A stretch of 13,799 bases of DNA from Clostridiales bacterium (GCA_003149835.1 QAMX01000059.1:1-13799); one strand, 5' to 3'. Positions 1-6,379 are shown, counted from the first letter of the stretch. Made by a program: numbers and translations. Notes: a model not told the origin generated them from the sequence alone.

Positions 1-20
1 GGCGGCGCGCAGGCGCGTTT

Positions 21-1043
21 TTATTCCGGCGTTTCCCCTTCCCGCCGCGGCACGGTGACGACAAACCCGTCGAGGTTATTGCCGGAGACCTCGGCCTCTC
101 CGTCCAGCGGAACGTAGACGTCGCCGCCGGCGCAGTAGAAAATCTCATAGCTCTGGCCGAGGCACTCTGTGAACAGATGCGCGCCCTCAAACGGGTAGCT
201 TTTCAGCCAGTCCAGATATTCCTCCAAGCAGAAGCCCTTTTCCGTCATCAGCTGCGCGTGCGGCAGCCCGACGTAGCGAAAGTGCCACGGCTCGTTGGAA
301 ATCCCCGTGATCGCCTCTTTGCCCGCCGGATAGCGCTGCACAAAGCCGTAGCGCCATGCGTTTTCGCGGATCCATGCGTACGCGCCCTCTCCGTCGAAGT
401 CGCCGCTGAGGCCGGTATCCTCAAAATACAGCGCGAAGTCGACGGCGAGGCCGGTGTGGTGCTCGCTTTCACCGGGCAGCGCCACATAGCGCTCCGCGTG
501 TTCCGCCCCTTGCTCCCGCACAGCCTTATCATAGAGCTTTTCCTGATACTCCTGCGACCGCCAGCCTGCGACGATGTTGACGGTATGCAGGCCGCTCTCC
601 GCCTCGAAGTCGCCGAGCAGGCGGTTCAGCGGCTCCATGATGCGTTCCGCCGCATACAGATCGGTGCTGCGCACAAAATAGCTGGAGTTTTTATAATCGA
701 AGACGCGGACCAGCTCCGGCGCGCTGTCCGCGTCGTACGGTATGGACGGAGCGACGAGAATCAGCGCCCCTTTGGCCAGATCCTCCGGCCCCACAACGGC
801 GTATTTCCAGCCGCTGTACTGCCAGCCCGTCTCTCCGGCGGCCGGGCTGTCTTGCTCCCCGGCAACCGGCGCGGTCGTCAGCGCCGCAGGCTGCTGCGGC
901 CGCTCGCGCCCCATGCTCCGCAGGCCGTAGACCGCTGCGGCCAGAAGCGCCAATCCGGCGGCGGCGGTCAGCAGAAGCCTCGCCTCCCGCCTTTTCTTCG
1001 CCTTTGCGCGGTCGATTTTTGCGTCTCTCTGCGTCTCTTCCAC
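21..1043 (-). CDS. Membrane-anchored D-alanyl-D-alanine carboxypeptidase, M15B/VanY-like
   Basis: Predicted zinc peptidase that trims the terminal D-Ala from peptidoglycan stem peptides outside the membrane. The 340-aa product has a charged N-terminus, one membrane segment (about residues 22-41), a low-complexity linker to about 70, and an M15 catalytic domain at about 85-285. The family motif SxHxxGxAxD is seen as SEHHTGLAVD (193-202), giving zinc ligands H195 and D202. EPWH (251-254) supplies the catalytic Glu and third zinc ligand, and GWRS (160-163) is also typical. About 55 residues follow the catalytic core. The start is GTG, chosen because GAAAGGAG lies 9 nt upstream; stop is TAA. It lies 79 nt after the M14 gene on the same strand, probably co-transcribed. 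L,D-carboxypeptidase (LdcB-like) activity is the main alternative, since the motifs do not separate the two. Confidence 0.9.
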   Translation of the reverse strand: MEETQRDAKIDRAKAKKRREARLLLTAAAGLALLAAAVYGLRSMGRERPQQPAALTTAPVAGEQDSPAAGETGWQYSGWKYAVVGPEDLAKGALILVAPSIPYDADSAPELVRVFDYKNSSYFVRSTDLYAAERIMEPLNRLLGDFEAESGLHTVNIVAGWRSQEYQEKLYDKAVREQGAEHAERYVALPGESEHHTGLAVDFALYFEDTGLSGDFDGEGAYAWIRENAWRYGFVQRYPAGKEAITGISNEPWHFRYVGLPHAQLMTEKGFCLEEYLDWLKSYPFEGAHLFTECLGQSYEIFYCAGGDVYVPLDGEAEVSGNNLDGFVVTVPRREGETPE

Positions 1044-1077
1044 GAATGATTTCTCCTTTCATTGTTTCGCCCGCCGG

Positions 1078-1099
1078 CCCGGAGCGGCGGCGCTCCGGG
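1078..1099. repeat. Perfect 8-bp hairpin between the M14 and M15 genes
   Basis: CCCGGAGC at 1078-1085 and GCTCCGGG at 1092-1099 are exact inverted repeats around a 6-nt loop, within the 79-nt gap between the two carboxypeptidase genes. No T-run follows on the minus strand, so it is not a standard intrinsic terminator. An RNA-processing or stability element, or a weak attenuator, is plausible. Confidence 0.55.
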
Positions 1100-1122
1100 T
1101 TCTTTCATACGGCGGTTCTTTC

Positions 1123-2082
1123 TCACCGCTCTTCTCCTTGCGCCCCGCCGGCGAGCAGTTCCAGCACGCAGGCGGTAAACCGCTCCGCATAGCCCTTTTC
1201 CAAAAAACCTTCAAAGCTGTATACGTCTCCGGGAAATTCAAACAGACAGGAGTCATACCCCAGCTCGGCCGTATAGGCGGTAAAATACCCCTCGCCGTTT
1301 CTGCAATCGGCCCATGTGTTGTCGGGAAAGCGGCTGTGAAACAGGGCAAACAGCGATCCGTCGGCTCCGTCCGAGGTGATCGTCTGCTGATACCAGCCGT
1401 GTGCGTCGATGCAGACGCTGCGGCCCGTCCCCTGAACCTCTTCCGCAAACCGCGCCAGCGCGACCGCCTCAACGCAGGCGAGCGGCGCGCCGCCGTTAAA
1501 ATTCCGCGCCCCCGTCATCGCTTTCCATCCGGCCGGAAAGCAGCGGTTCATATCGACGCCCGCGCCGGATGCGTCCAGCGAAACCACCGTACAGCGGCCG
1601 GGGCCGTCGTTTGTATGGCCGTCGTAAAGCCCGTCGGGGTTGAGGCACGGCAGCACGTAGACCGTCCAGTCCGACGCTTCGAGCAGGGCGGCGGACTGGT
1701 CCAGCGCGGCCATGAGCTGATACGCCGTGTAGACCAATACCGCGCCGTCCGCCGCAAAGCTGTCCTCATATCCGTGAATGGCAAAGGTCAGCAGAAGCGT
1801 GTTTTCGCCGCTGCCGAAGCGGTAGGCGTTCAGCGGGCGTCCCATGCCGGAACGGCCGTATTCAAGCTCCGCGCCCGTGTCGGGAAGCGTCAGACCTGAA
1901 AGCATCCGCTCCGGCATGGTGCGCTCCGTCCCGTTTTCTCCGGCGAGTTCTGCGGCGGCCAGCGTCGCCGCGGCGGCGACCAGAACCAAAATCCCCAGCA
2001 GCAGCAAACGGCGGCGGCGGCGGACGCGCCGTCTGCGATGGACGCGCGCCCGCACATATACGGCGCGCCGTTTAAACTCCAT
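1123..2082 (-). CDS. Membrane-anchored M14-family zinc carboxypeptidase
   Basis: Predicted metallocarboxypeptidase of the M14 fold. Bacterial members near a VanY-type enzyme usually cut peptidoglycan peptides, for example D-Glu-DAP bonds. The 319-aa protein begins with an Arg-rich stretch (5-25) and one membrane segment (about 26-45), so the catalytic domain should lie outside the cell. HxxE is seen as HGYE (H103, E106), the third zinc ligand is H228 in DAHGW, and the catalytic Glu is E282 in FEFPG. NPDG (148-151) and DMNR (177-180) match M14 substrate-pocket motifs. The ATG start is the one that retains the membrane anchor. AAGGG lies about 10 nt upstream, separated by CGG and a run of seven T. 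The family call is firm; the substrate is inferred from context. Confidence 0.88.
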   Translation of the reverse strand: MEFKRRAVYVRARVHRRRRVRRRRRLLLLGILVLVAAAATLAAAELAGENGTERTMPERMLSGLTLPDTGAELEYGRSGMGRPLNAYRFGSGENTLLLTFAIHGYEDSFAADGAVLVYTAYQLMAALDQSAALLEASDWTVYVLPCLNPDGLYDGHTNDGPGRCTVVSLDASGAGVDMNRCFPAGWKAMTGARNFNGGAPLACVEAVALARFAEEVQGTGRSVCIDAHGWYQQTITSDGADGSLFALFHSRFPDNTWADCRNGEGYFTAYTAELGYDSCLFEFPGDVYSFEGFLEKGYAERFTACVLELLAGGAQGEER

Positions 2083-2148
2083 AAAAAAACCGCCCTTCTA
2101 TCCGCTTGTCTGAACAGGTTCAGTCAACAGTATAGAAGAGCGGCGTTT
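2083..2148 (-). terminator. Intrinsic terminator of the regulator operon, abutting the M14 start codon
   Basis: On the minus strand CGCC (2145-2142) and CTTCTAT (2138-2132) pair with ATAGAAG (2101-2095) and GGCG (2094-2091), with a 3-nt bulge. An inner perfect hairpin, CTGAAC/GTTCAG (2123-2110), sits in the loop. Seven T follow at 2089-2083, directly before the M14 ATG. Transcripts arriving from the upstream operon would form the full stem and stop here. The right arm also contains the M14 ribosome site, so read-through RNA would mask it. Confidence 0.65.
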
Positions 2149-2159
2149 CATTCAGGCAA
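2129..2159 (-). promoter_or_regulatory. Putative activated promoter of the M14-M15 unit
   Basis: A -10 hexamer TATACT lies at 2134-2129 on the minus strand. At 17 nt upstream there is no recognisable -35 (GCCTGA). That position is instead covered by a third degenerate copy (TTGCCTGAATG, 2159-2149) of the 11-nt regulator repeat. This resembles PhoB-type activated promoters, where the activator site replaces the -35. Predicted transcription would begin near 2122, giving a leader of about 40 nt. Confidence 0.5.
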
Positions 2160-2181
2160 AATTCCGGCATCAAAACGGCAT
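2149..2181 (-). promoter_or_regulatory. Putative response-regulator operator, copy 2 (upstream of the M14 gene)
   Basis: The minus strand shows ATGCCG at 2181 and again at 2170, exactly 11 nt apart, then a degenerate TTGCC at 2159. The first 21 nt (2181-2161) are identical to 5100-5080 upstream of the response regulator. The element begins in the stop codon of the preceding gene. Direct repeats with an 11-nt period are the known binding geometry of PhoB/OmpR-family dimers. That the neighbouring regulator binds here is inference. Confidence 0.6.
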
Positions 2182-2954
2182 CACAGGATATTGAACGTCA
2201 GATTATACGGCTCAACCGTCAGCGGAAATTCATAGCTTTCGCCCGCCTGATCGGTCAGGCAGACGCGGTATCTGTAAAAATAATACGAATAATGGGGCGC
2301 ATAGGCGGGCTCTGTCTCTTCTTCATATATCTGCGCGGCCGCAAAGCCGTTCTGCTGCCGTATCCGCTCCGCCAGGGCTTTCGAAAGCTGTAAGGGGCCG
2401 CTGCCGTTCCATTGATCGGAGCCGGCCAGTCCGGCGAATTGACAGTAACCGGAAAACGAAAGCACAGCGCCGGTCGTGTCGTCGATCGTCAGGTCGATCA
2501 TATAGAACCTGCCGTCGGCGCGCGAAACCGCTTCGGTATGAGTCTCCCATACGATCATTGTGCTCCCGTCCTCCCGCGCTTTGAGCTGCGGGATATACTC
2601 GTAGTGTGCGACTTCGCTGTCCGGCAGAATTTTATCCTGCCGCAAGCCGGCGAGAAAGCTTTCGCCGTATCCGGCCGCATCCGCCGCGTCGAGATTCAGC
2701 CCCTTTTCCAGGGGGAACGAATATCGAAAATCCTCGCGGATCCGTTCCATGCGTTCGCCGGTATCGTCCTCGGCGTGATTGCCGAGGCTGACGGCGTTCA
2801 TTTCATAGACGCCGAGCTCATGCTGCTGGCGCGCGTCCTCGTATTCCGCCATGGCGCGCGGCAGATACAGCCCCGCGGCGGCGGCCGCCGCGAGCAGCAG
2901 CGCGGACAGCAGCACGCCGCCCAGCTTCGCCGGCAATTTTTCAGGCAGCTTCAC
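2181..2954 (-). CDS. Membrane-anchored extracytoplasmic protein of unknown function, two-component accessory candidate
   Basis: No family is firmly recognised in this 257-aa product. One N-terminal membrane segment (about 11-33) is followed by an extracytoplasmic region of about 220 residues. A stretch near the middle (around MIVWET to DDTTGAVLSF) has the look of a PepSY-type repeat, where an aromatic strand precedes a D-x-TG-x-VL turn; this is tentative. The GTG start overlaps the kinase stop in GTGA, with GGAGG 6 nt upstream, so the two are translationally coupled. That coupling suggests a partner of the kinase, either a ligand sensor or an inhibitor. Its stop codon runs into the operator of the M14 gene. 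Confidence 0.8.
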   Translation of the reverse strand: MKLPEKLPAKLGGVLLSALLLAAAAAAGLYLPRAMAEYEDARQQHELGVYEMNAVSLGNHAEDDTGERMERIREDFRYSFPLEKGLNLDAADAAGYGESFLAGLRQDKILPDSEVAHYEYIPQLKAREDGSTMIVWETHTEAVSRADGRFYMIDLTIDDTTGAVLSFSGYCQFAGLAGSDQWNGSGPLQLSKALAERIRQQNGFAAAQIYEEETEPAYAPHYSYYFYRYRVCLTDQAGESYEFPLTVEPYNLTFNIL

Positions 2955-4342
2955 GCCGCGCCTCCTTTCAGCGTCACCGTGACGCAGGTGCCGTTTCCGA
3001 CGCGGCTCTCAAAGGTGATCTCGCCCCCATGCAGCCGCGCGATCTCATGGCACAGCGTCAGGCCGAGGCCGACGCCGCCCTGCGCGCGGGAGCGGGACTT
3101 GTCCACGCGGTAAAAGGCCTCGGTCAGATGCGCCAGCGCCTCTTCGGGCATACCGCGCCCGTTGTCAAACACGCGGATGCGGCAGCCGTCTTCCAGCATA
3201 TCCGAGACGATACAGATATTGCCGCCGCCATCCATCGCCTTGCGCGCGTTGTCGATGAGGTTCATCAGCAGCGAGCGGACCAGATCCGGCTCCATCAGGC
3301 GCCATCCCGGCTCGCAGCGGCATTGCAGGCGGATATTCTGCTCCGCAAGAATCGGCCGCAGGTGCGCCGTCAGCGCGGCGATCATCTGCGCAGGCTCCAC
3401 AGCCGTCAGCGCGGCGGTCTGTTTTTTGGTCACCAGCAGATCCAGCAGTTTCAGAGACAGCGTCTCCAAGCGCTTGCCCTCCGAAAAAATATAGTTGGCC
3501 GCGTCCATCTGCTCCTCCGGCGCGAGCGCCTGGGCGCGGAGCAGATCCGCATAGCCGATGATCGAGGTCATCGGCGTTTTCATCTCATGCGCAAAGCTGC
3601 CCATAAACCGCTCCTGACGCTCGACCGACTGTTCCAGCTCGGCGACGCCCGCTTCGAGCTTTTCAGCCATATTGTTGAAATCCGCCGCCAGCGCGCCCAC
3701 CTCGTCTCTGGTGCGCACGCGCGCGCGGAAGTCGAGCTTCCCGCGCGCCAGCTCTCTGGAAGCGCGCGACAGCGCCCTCAGCGGCCGCGTCAGCAGCCAT
3801 GCTGCGCTCCACGCCAGCAGCGCGCCCGCGGAGATCAGGATGAGAAACAGCTTCCGGCAGAGCTCGAGCTGCTGCGCGCGCGTCTCATAGACGGGCGTGA
3901 TGTCATAGGCGATGTCGAGCGCCAGCACCTCCCGGTCCGCGGTCAGCAGCCCGCCGATTTGCAGATAGCGCCTGCCGTCGTTGCCGGTAAACGCCGCGGC
4001 GCGGTAATGCGCCGTGTCCGAGGCGAGCGCGAGCATTTCCGAGGCCGCCGTCCCGTCGCCGTAGACGGCGACGCCGTCCACCGCCAGTCGCACCGACGAC
4101 CAGGCGTTTTGCCGGCGCAGGGCCGCCAGCGTGTCGGTGATCTTGCCGAGGCTCTCGGACTCGCCGACGGCGTTGACCAGCCGCAGCGTCTCGGTCGTCA
4201 TCTGAAAGGTGCTTCGGGCGCTGCTCATCTCATGCTCCAGCGAGCGCCGGAAAGAGAGCGAAATCATCAGGCCGCCGCCGATTCCGAAGATCAGCGCCAG
4301 CAGCCAGACCATGCAGACTGTAATTTTGAGGCGAAAGCTCAT
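2951..4342 (-). CDS. Sensor histidine kinase (HAMP, HisKA, HATPase_c)
   Basis: Membrane sensor that autophosphorylates on His and passes phosphate to the adjacent response regulator. The 463 residues contain TM1 (about 7-29), an extracytoplasmic sensor domain of about 130 residues, TM2 (about 165-185), HAMP (about 185-237) and HisKA. The H-box is FAHEMKTP, with phospho-acceptor H252. In the ATPase domain the N-box is NLIDNA (361-366), the G1 box is DNGRGM (393-398) and the G2 box is GGVGLGL (422-428). All catalytic motifs look intact. ATG has GGGAGG 6 nt upstream. The gene starts 44 nt after the regulator gene and overlaps the next gene by 4 nt. The signal is unknown; the neighbouring wall peptidases suggest envelope or wall stress. 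Confidence 0.95.
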   Translation of the reverse strand: MSFRLKITVCMVWLLALIFGIGGGLMISLSFRRSLEHEMSSARSTFQMTTETLRLVNAVGESESLGKITDTLAALRRQNAWSSVRLAVDGVAVYGDGTAASEMLALASDTAHYRAAAFTGNDGRRYLQIGGLLTADREVLALDIAYDITPVYETRAQQLELCRKLFLILISAGALLAWSAAWLLTRPLRALSRASRELARGKLDFRARVRTRDEVGALAADFNNMAEKLEAGVAELEQSVERQERFMGSFAHEMKTPMTSIIGYADLLRAQALAPEEQMDAANYIFSEGKRLETLSLKLLDLLVTKKQTAALTAVEPAQMIAALTAHLRPILAEQNIRLQCRCEPGWRLMEPDLVRSLLMNLIDNARKAMDGGGNICIVSDMLEDGCRIRVFDNGRGMPEEALAHLTEAFYRVDKSRSRAQGGVGLGLTLCHEIARLHGGEITFESRVGNGTCVTVTLKGGAA

Positions 4343-4386
4343 GCAAAACCTCCCGGCAACGGCGATTTCTCAGCCTGTCAGCCGCG

Positions 4387-5046
4387 TCACTCCCCGGCGC
4401 TCAGCCGGTAGCCGACCTTGTTGACCGCGACCAGCCTGTCCTCCCAGCCGACTTTTTTTCTCAGCCGCTGGATATGCAGATCGACCGTCTTGCTGCCGTA
4501 TGGAAATTCCTCGTTCCACACCCGCTCGTAGATCGTCTCGCGGTAAAGCGCGATGCCCGGATTCCGCGCGAACAGAAGCAGCAGGTCGTATTCCTTTTTC
4601 GTCAGCGCGACGATCTCTCCGCCGCGCCGCACGATCATCGCCCGCGTGTCGATCGTCAGCCCGCCGATCTCGATGACGCCGCTGGTCTTGCTGTACCGGC
4701 GCAGCACCACGTCCACGCGCGCCAGCAGTTCGAGCACCTCAAAGGGCTTGACGATATAGTCCTCCGCGCCCATGCGCAGGCCCTTGACCCGGTCGCCCAC
4801 GGAGTCTTTCGCCGTGATAAAAATGACCGGCGTGCCCGTGGGGCGGATGTACTCCATCAGCTCAAACCCGTCGATTTGCGGGAGCATCACGTCGAGGAGC
4901 ACCAGGTCATAGGCATTCGTTTCCAGCAGGTCGGCGGCCTCCGCCCCGTCGCCCGCGCAGGTGCAGGCGTAGCCGGCCTTTTTCAGGCTGAGGCGGATCA
5001 GCTCGGCGATCGGTTTTTCGTCCTCGACGACAAGAATTCGGATCAT
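4387..5046 (-). CDS. OmpR/PhoB-family response regulator
   Basis: DNA-binding partner of the adjacent kinase. The receiver domain (about 1-120) shows acidic residues E8-D9, phospho-acceptor D52 in LLDVMLP, and the conserved Lys in IVKPFE. A winged-helix effector domain follows (about 125-219), with the typical TKKEYDLL start and a C-terminal SKTVDLHIQRLRKK recognition region. The start is ATG at 5046, giving 219 aa. GGAAGGAGG ends 7 nt before it, whereas an in-frame ATG at 5067 lies upstream of that ribosome site and one at 5052 directly abuts it. It is the first gene of the regulator-kinase-accessory operon. Its upstream region carries repeats expected for autoregulation. VanR-like and PhoP-like regulators have the same build, so no gene name is given. 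Confidence 0.95.
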   Translation of the reverse strand: MIRILVVEDEKPIAELIRLSLKKAGYACTCAGDGAEAADLLETNAYDLVLLDVMLPQIDGFELMEYIRPTGTPVIFITAKDSVGDRVKGLRMGAEDYIVKPFEVLELLARVDVVLRRYSKTSGVIEIGGLTIDTRAMIVRRGGEIVALTKKEYDLLLLFARNPGIALYRETIYERVWNEEFPYGSKTVDLHIQRLRKKVGWEDRLVAVNKVGYRLSAGE

Positions 5047-5056
5047 CCTCATCCCT

Positions 5057-5100
5057 CCTTCCGGCATGTATCATACATCATTCCGGCATCAAAACGGCAT
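5057..5100 (-). promoter_or_regulatory. Putative response-regulator operator, copy 1, with embedded -10 (autoregulation)
   Basis: Reading the minus strand, ATG recurs at 5100, 5089, 5078 and 5067, exactly 11 nt apart. Three of the four units begin ATGCCG (5100, 5089, 5067); the third unit is degenerate (ATGTAT). The first 21 nt equal those at 2181-2161. A -10 candidate, TATGAT, lies at 5075-5070 with no -35 hexamer in front, only the repeats. The last unit merges with the ribosome site of the regulator gene. Binding here could activate from this -10, or block transcripts from the promoter at 5226-5198. Confidence 0.6.
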
Positions 5101-5197
5101 AGCGGCGGCGCGGCGCTTTGTCCGGCTGCCGGAGCAGTGTCCGGTTGTTGGTGAAACCCCACCGGCGGGCGGTCAGCCGCCGTGTTTCCCGCCTTAT

Positions 5198-5226
5198 ATT
5201 GTAGCACAGGCTTTCCGCGCCGTCAA
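5198..5226 (-). promoter_or_regulatory. Sigma-A-type promoter of the regulator operon
   Basis: On the minus strand TTGACG (5226-5221) and TACAAT (5203-5198) are separated by exactly 17 nt. Each hexamer differs from consensus by one base. Transcription would start near 5191 and give a leader of about 145 nt before the regulator ATG, passing through the ATGCCG repeats. It would supply a basal level of the regulator. Confidence 0.65.
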
Positions 5227-5248
5227 AGAAAACGGCGCGGAAGTTTTT
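5213..5248 (+). repeat. 11-bp perfect inverted repeat followed by T5, terminator-like on the plus strand
   Basis: TTCCGCGCCGT (5213-5223) and ACGGCGCGGAA (5232-5242) are exact complements around an 8-nt loop, then G and five T on the plus strand. No plus-strand gene ends before it. On the minus strand it covers the -35 of the regulator promoter. It could be a terminator of an unseen plus-strand RNA, a block against stray transcription, or a repressor operator. Confidence 0.5.
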
Positions 5249-5324
5249 GCCAGACAATGTGCGCTTTGTATCCGTCGCCTGACCGGCGGCGGTCAAGGCA
5301 AAAATAGGATATGCTTTCTGTATA

Positions 5325-5371
5325 TTCGACATTTTTCGACAAAATTAAATTTATAAAAAATGTAGTATAAT
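5325..5371 (+). promoter_or_regulatory. Putative promoter of the lipoprotein gene
   Basis: A perfect -10 TATAAT is at 5366-5371 in an AT-rich stretch. No good -35 lies 17 nt upstream. A direct repeat TTCGACA (5325-5331 and 5335-5341, 10 nt apart) sits where an activator would bind, about 37-53 nt before the predicted start. Confidence 0.45.
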
Positions 5372-5499
5372 TATGGTTATATCCCAAATTGGTTCCATTC
5401 TCTTGTCGTGAAAGCGTTGCTTCCTATCAGAGCTCCCCGAATACGCCGGCGAATACCTATACCTATGCAATCAGGATCAGGTGAAGGAGGGTGAACAAT

Positions 5500-6210
5500 A
5501 TGCGCAGACGAACCTTTTTCTGTTTGATTTTGTCGGGCGCGCTGCTGCTGACGGGCTGCGGTGCGCCCGGAGAGGCAGACGCGACGACGCCCGCGCCAAC
5601 CGTTTCCTCACCGCCGTCTGAGTCCAGCGCGGCAGCACAAACAACCTCCCCTTCAACGCCCGCGACATCCACCCAGAGCGGCTCTGTTTCAACGCCCGCG
5701 ACGGCCGCGGAGCAGACGAGCGCCGCGCCGGAGAGCGACCCCGTCTCTGCCGAGACGACCCTTGCCGATCCGTGGCAGTTGCTCGCCGACGAATGGCGGA
5801 CAAAGACGCTGCCGCTCGAAGCCGGGGAGGACGGCCGGCTCGTCGCCGAATTTGTGGCGGCCTACTTCGCCGCATTCGAGCATTTGACGCCGGAGGATTC
5901 TCCGTTTGCTTACAGCGACTCCGCGGTGCTGTCGTTTATGCTGCCGCAGGTGGCACAGGAACGGATACCGGAGACCGGAGAGAACGCCCTGTTGCTGATC
6001 GCCCCTGTGAGGTACGCGATTCATCTGTATGAATCGTCTGGCTGGGCCGGAGGCGGTTATGAGCAAGGCGAAGGCGAATACGAGGGCTGGATCATCACCG
6101 GAAATGACTTTGTATTCACCCTTGATGAAAACCGCCTCTGGCGATACAGCGGCATGGGAACCGGTTATCCCTACATCGACTGGGGTCAGCCGTGGCACGA
6201 GTTTGAATGA
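5500..6210 (+). CDS. Secreted lipoprotein of unknown function
   Basis: A 236-aa product with an Arg-rich N-terminus, a hydrophobic signal segment and a lipobox LTGC (C20), so it should be lipid-anchored on the outer face of the membrane. Residues about 22-85 are a low-complexity Ser/Thr/Pro/Ala linker, which usually spans the cell wall. A compact acidic domain of about 150 residues follows, rich in Trp and Tyr near its end (GYPYIDWGQPW). I do not recognise its family. ATG at 5500 is preferred because AAGGAGG ends 9 nt upstream; a GTG at 5491 directly abuts that site. The gene is a single unit with its own promoter and a strong terminator. It is divergent from the two-component operon, and any link to it is unproven. 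Confidence 0.85.
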   Translation: MRRRTFFCLILSGALLLTGCGAPGEADATTPAPTVSSPPSESSAAAQTTSPSTPATSTQSGSVSTPATAAEQTSAAPESDPVSAETTLADPWQLLADEWRTKTLPLEAGEDGRLVAEFVAAYFAAFEHLTPEDSPFAYSDSAVLSFMLPQVAQERIPETGENALLLIAPVRYAIHLYESSGWAGGGYEQGEGEYEGWIITGNDFVFTLDENRLWRYSGMGTGYPYIDWGQPWHEFE

Positions 6211-6236
6211 GCTTCTGTTTTGCAGGCATTTTTCTG

Positions 6237-6275
6237 AGTTCCGGCGCGGATGCCCATCCGCGCCGGAACTTTCTG
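6237..6275 (+). terminator. Intrinsic terminator of the lipoprotein gene
   Basis: A perfect 15-bp stem (6237-6251 with 6256-6270) closes a 4-nt loop and is followed by TTCTGTCTT. It lies 26 nt after the lipoprotein stop. The tail is only moderately T-rich but the stem is very stable. Confidence 0.8.
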
Positions 6276-6350
6276 TCTTCTGTACAGCTCCATCCAGCCG
6301 CCTGCGCTCCGTCGGCATCGCCTTTCCTGCAAATTCCATCCACGCGCCGC

Positions 6351-6379
6351 TTGACTTAATACATACGTTCTGCTATAAT
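6351..6379 (+). promoter_or_regulatory. Sigma-A promoter of uvrB(A)
   Basis: TTGACT (6351-6356) and TATAAT (6374-6379) have a 17-nt spacer. This is the best consensus promoter in the window. Transcription would start near 6386, about 70-100 nt before uvrB depending on its start codon. I did not see a clear LexA-type palindrome next to it. Confidence 0.85.

Larger units (their letters stand above)
5101..5499. other. Intergenic region between the divergent regulator operon and lipoprotein gene
   Basis: No convincing gene is present; open frames on either strand lack a ribosome site and family likeness. Positions 5101-5195 are GC-rich and would be the leader of the regulator mRNA, with small stems such as GGCGG/CCGCC near 5169-5182. 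Positions 5198-5248 hold a minus-strand promoter and an inverted repeat. Positions 5320-5371 are AT-rich with a plus-strand promoter. Positions 5372-5485 would be the lipoprotein leader, with no structure I can support. Confidence 0.6.

Noticed and set aside
1..26. CGCG-CAGG-CGCG followed by TTTTT at the left edge, possibly a plus-strand terminator.
   Set aside because: Only a 4-bp stem is visible and the likely left arm lies outside the window.
177..1049. Long open frames opposite real genes, such as this 290-codon frame and the 728-codon frame opposite uvrB.
   Set aside because: They arise from GC-rich codon bias; the recognised genes lie on the other strand.
5066..5078. Palindrome ATGTAT-C-ATACAT upstream of the regulator gene.
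   Set aside because: It coincides with the -10 and the third degenerate repeat unit; the direct-repeat reading explains more of the sequence.
5141..5185. Plus-strand GGTGAAACCCCACCGGCGG resembles a fragment of an FMN riboswitch.
   Set aside because: The rest of the element, including the 3' conserved block and closing stem, is absent, and no riboflavin gene follows.
5066..5356. Open frames on both strands in the intergenic region (96 and 84 codons).
   Set aside because: They lack ribosome sites, have no family likeness, and cover promoters and repeats.
5439..5466. Short repeats GAATAC (12 nt apart) and tandem ACCTAT in the lipoprotein leader.
   Set aside because: Too short and without a matching promoter position to support a function.
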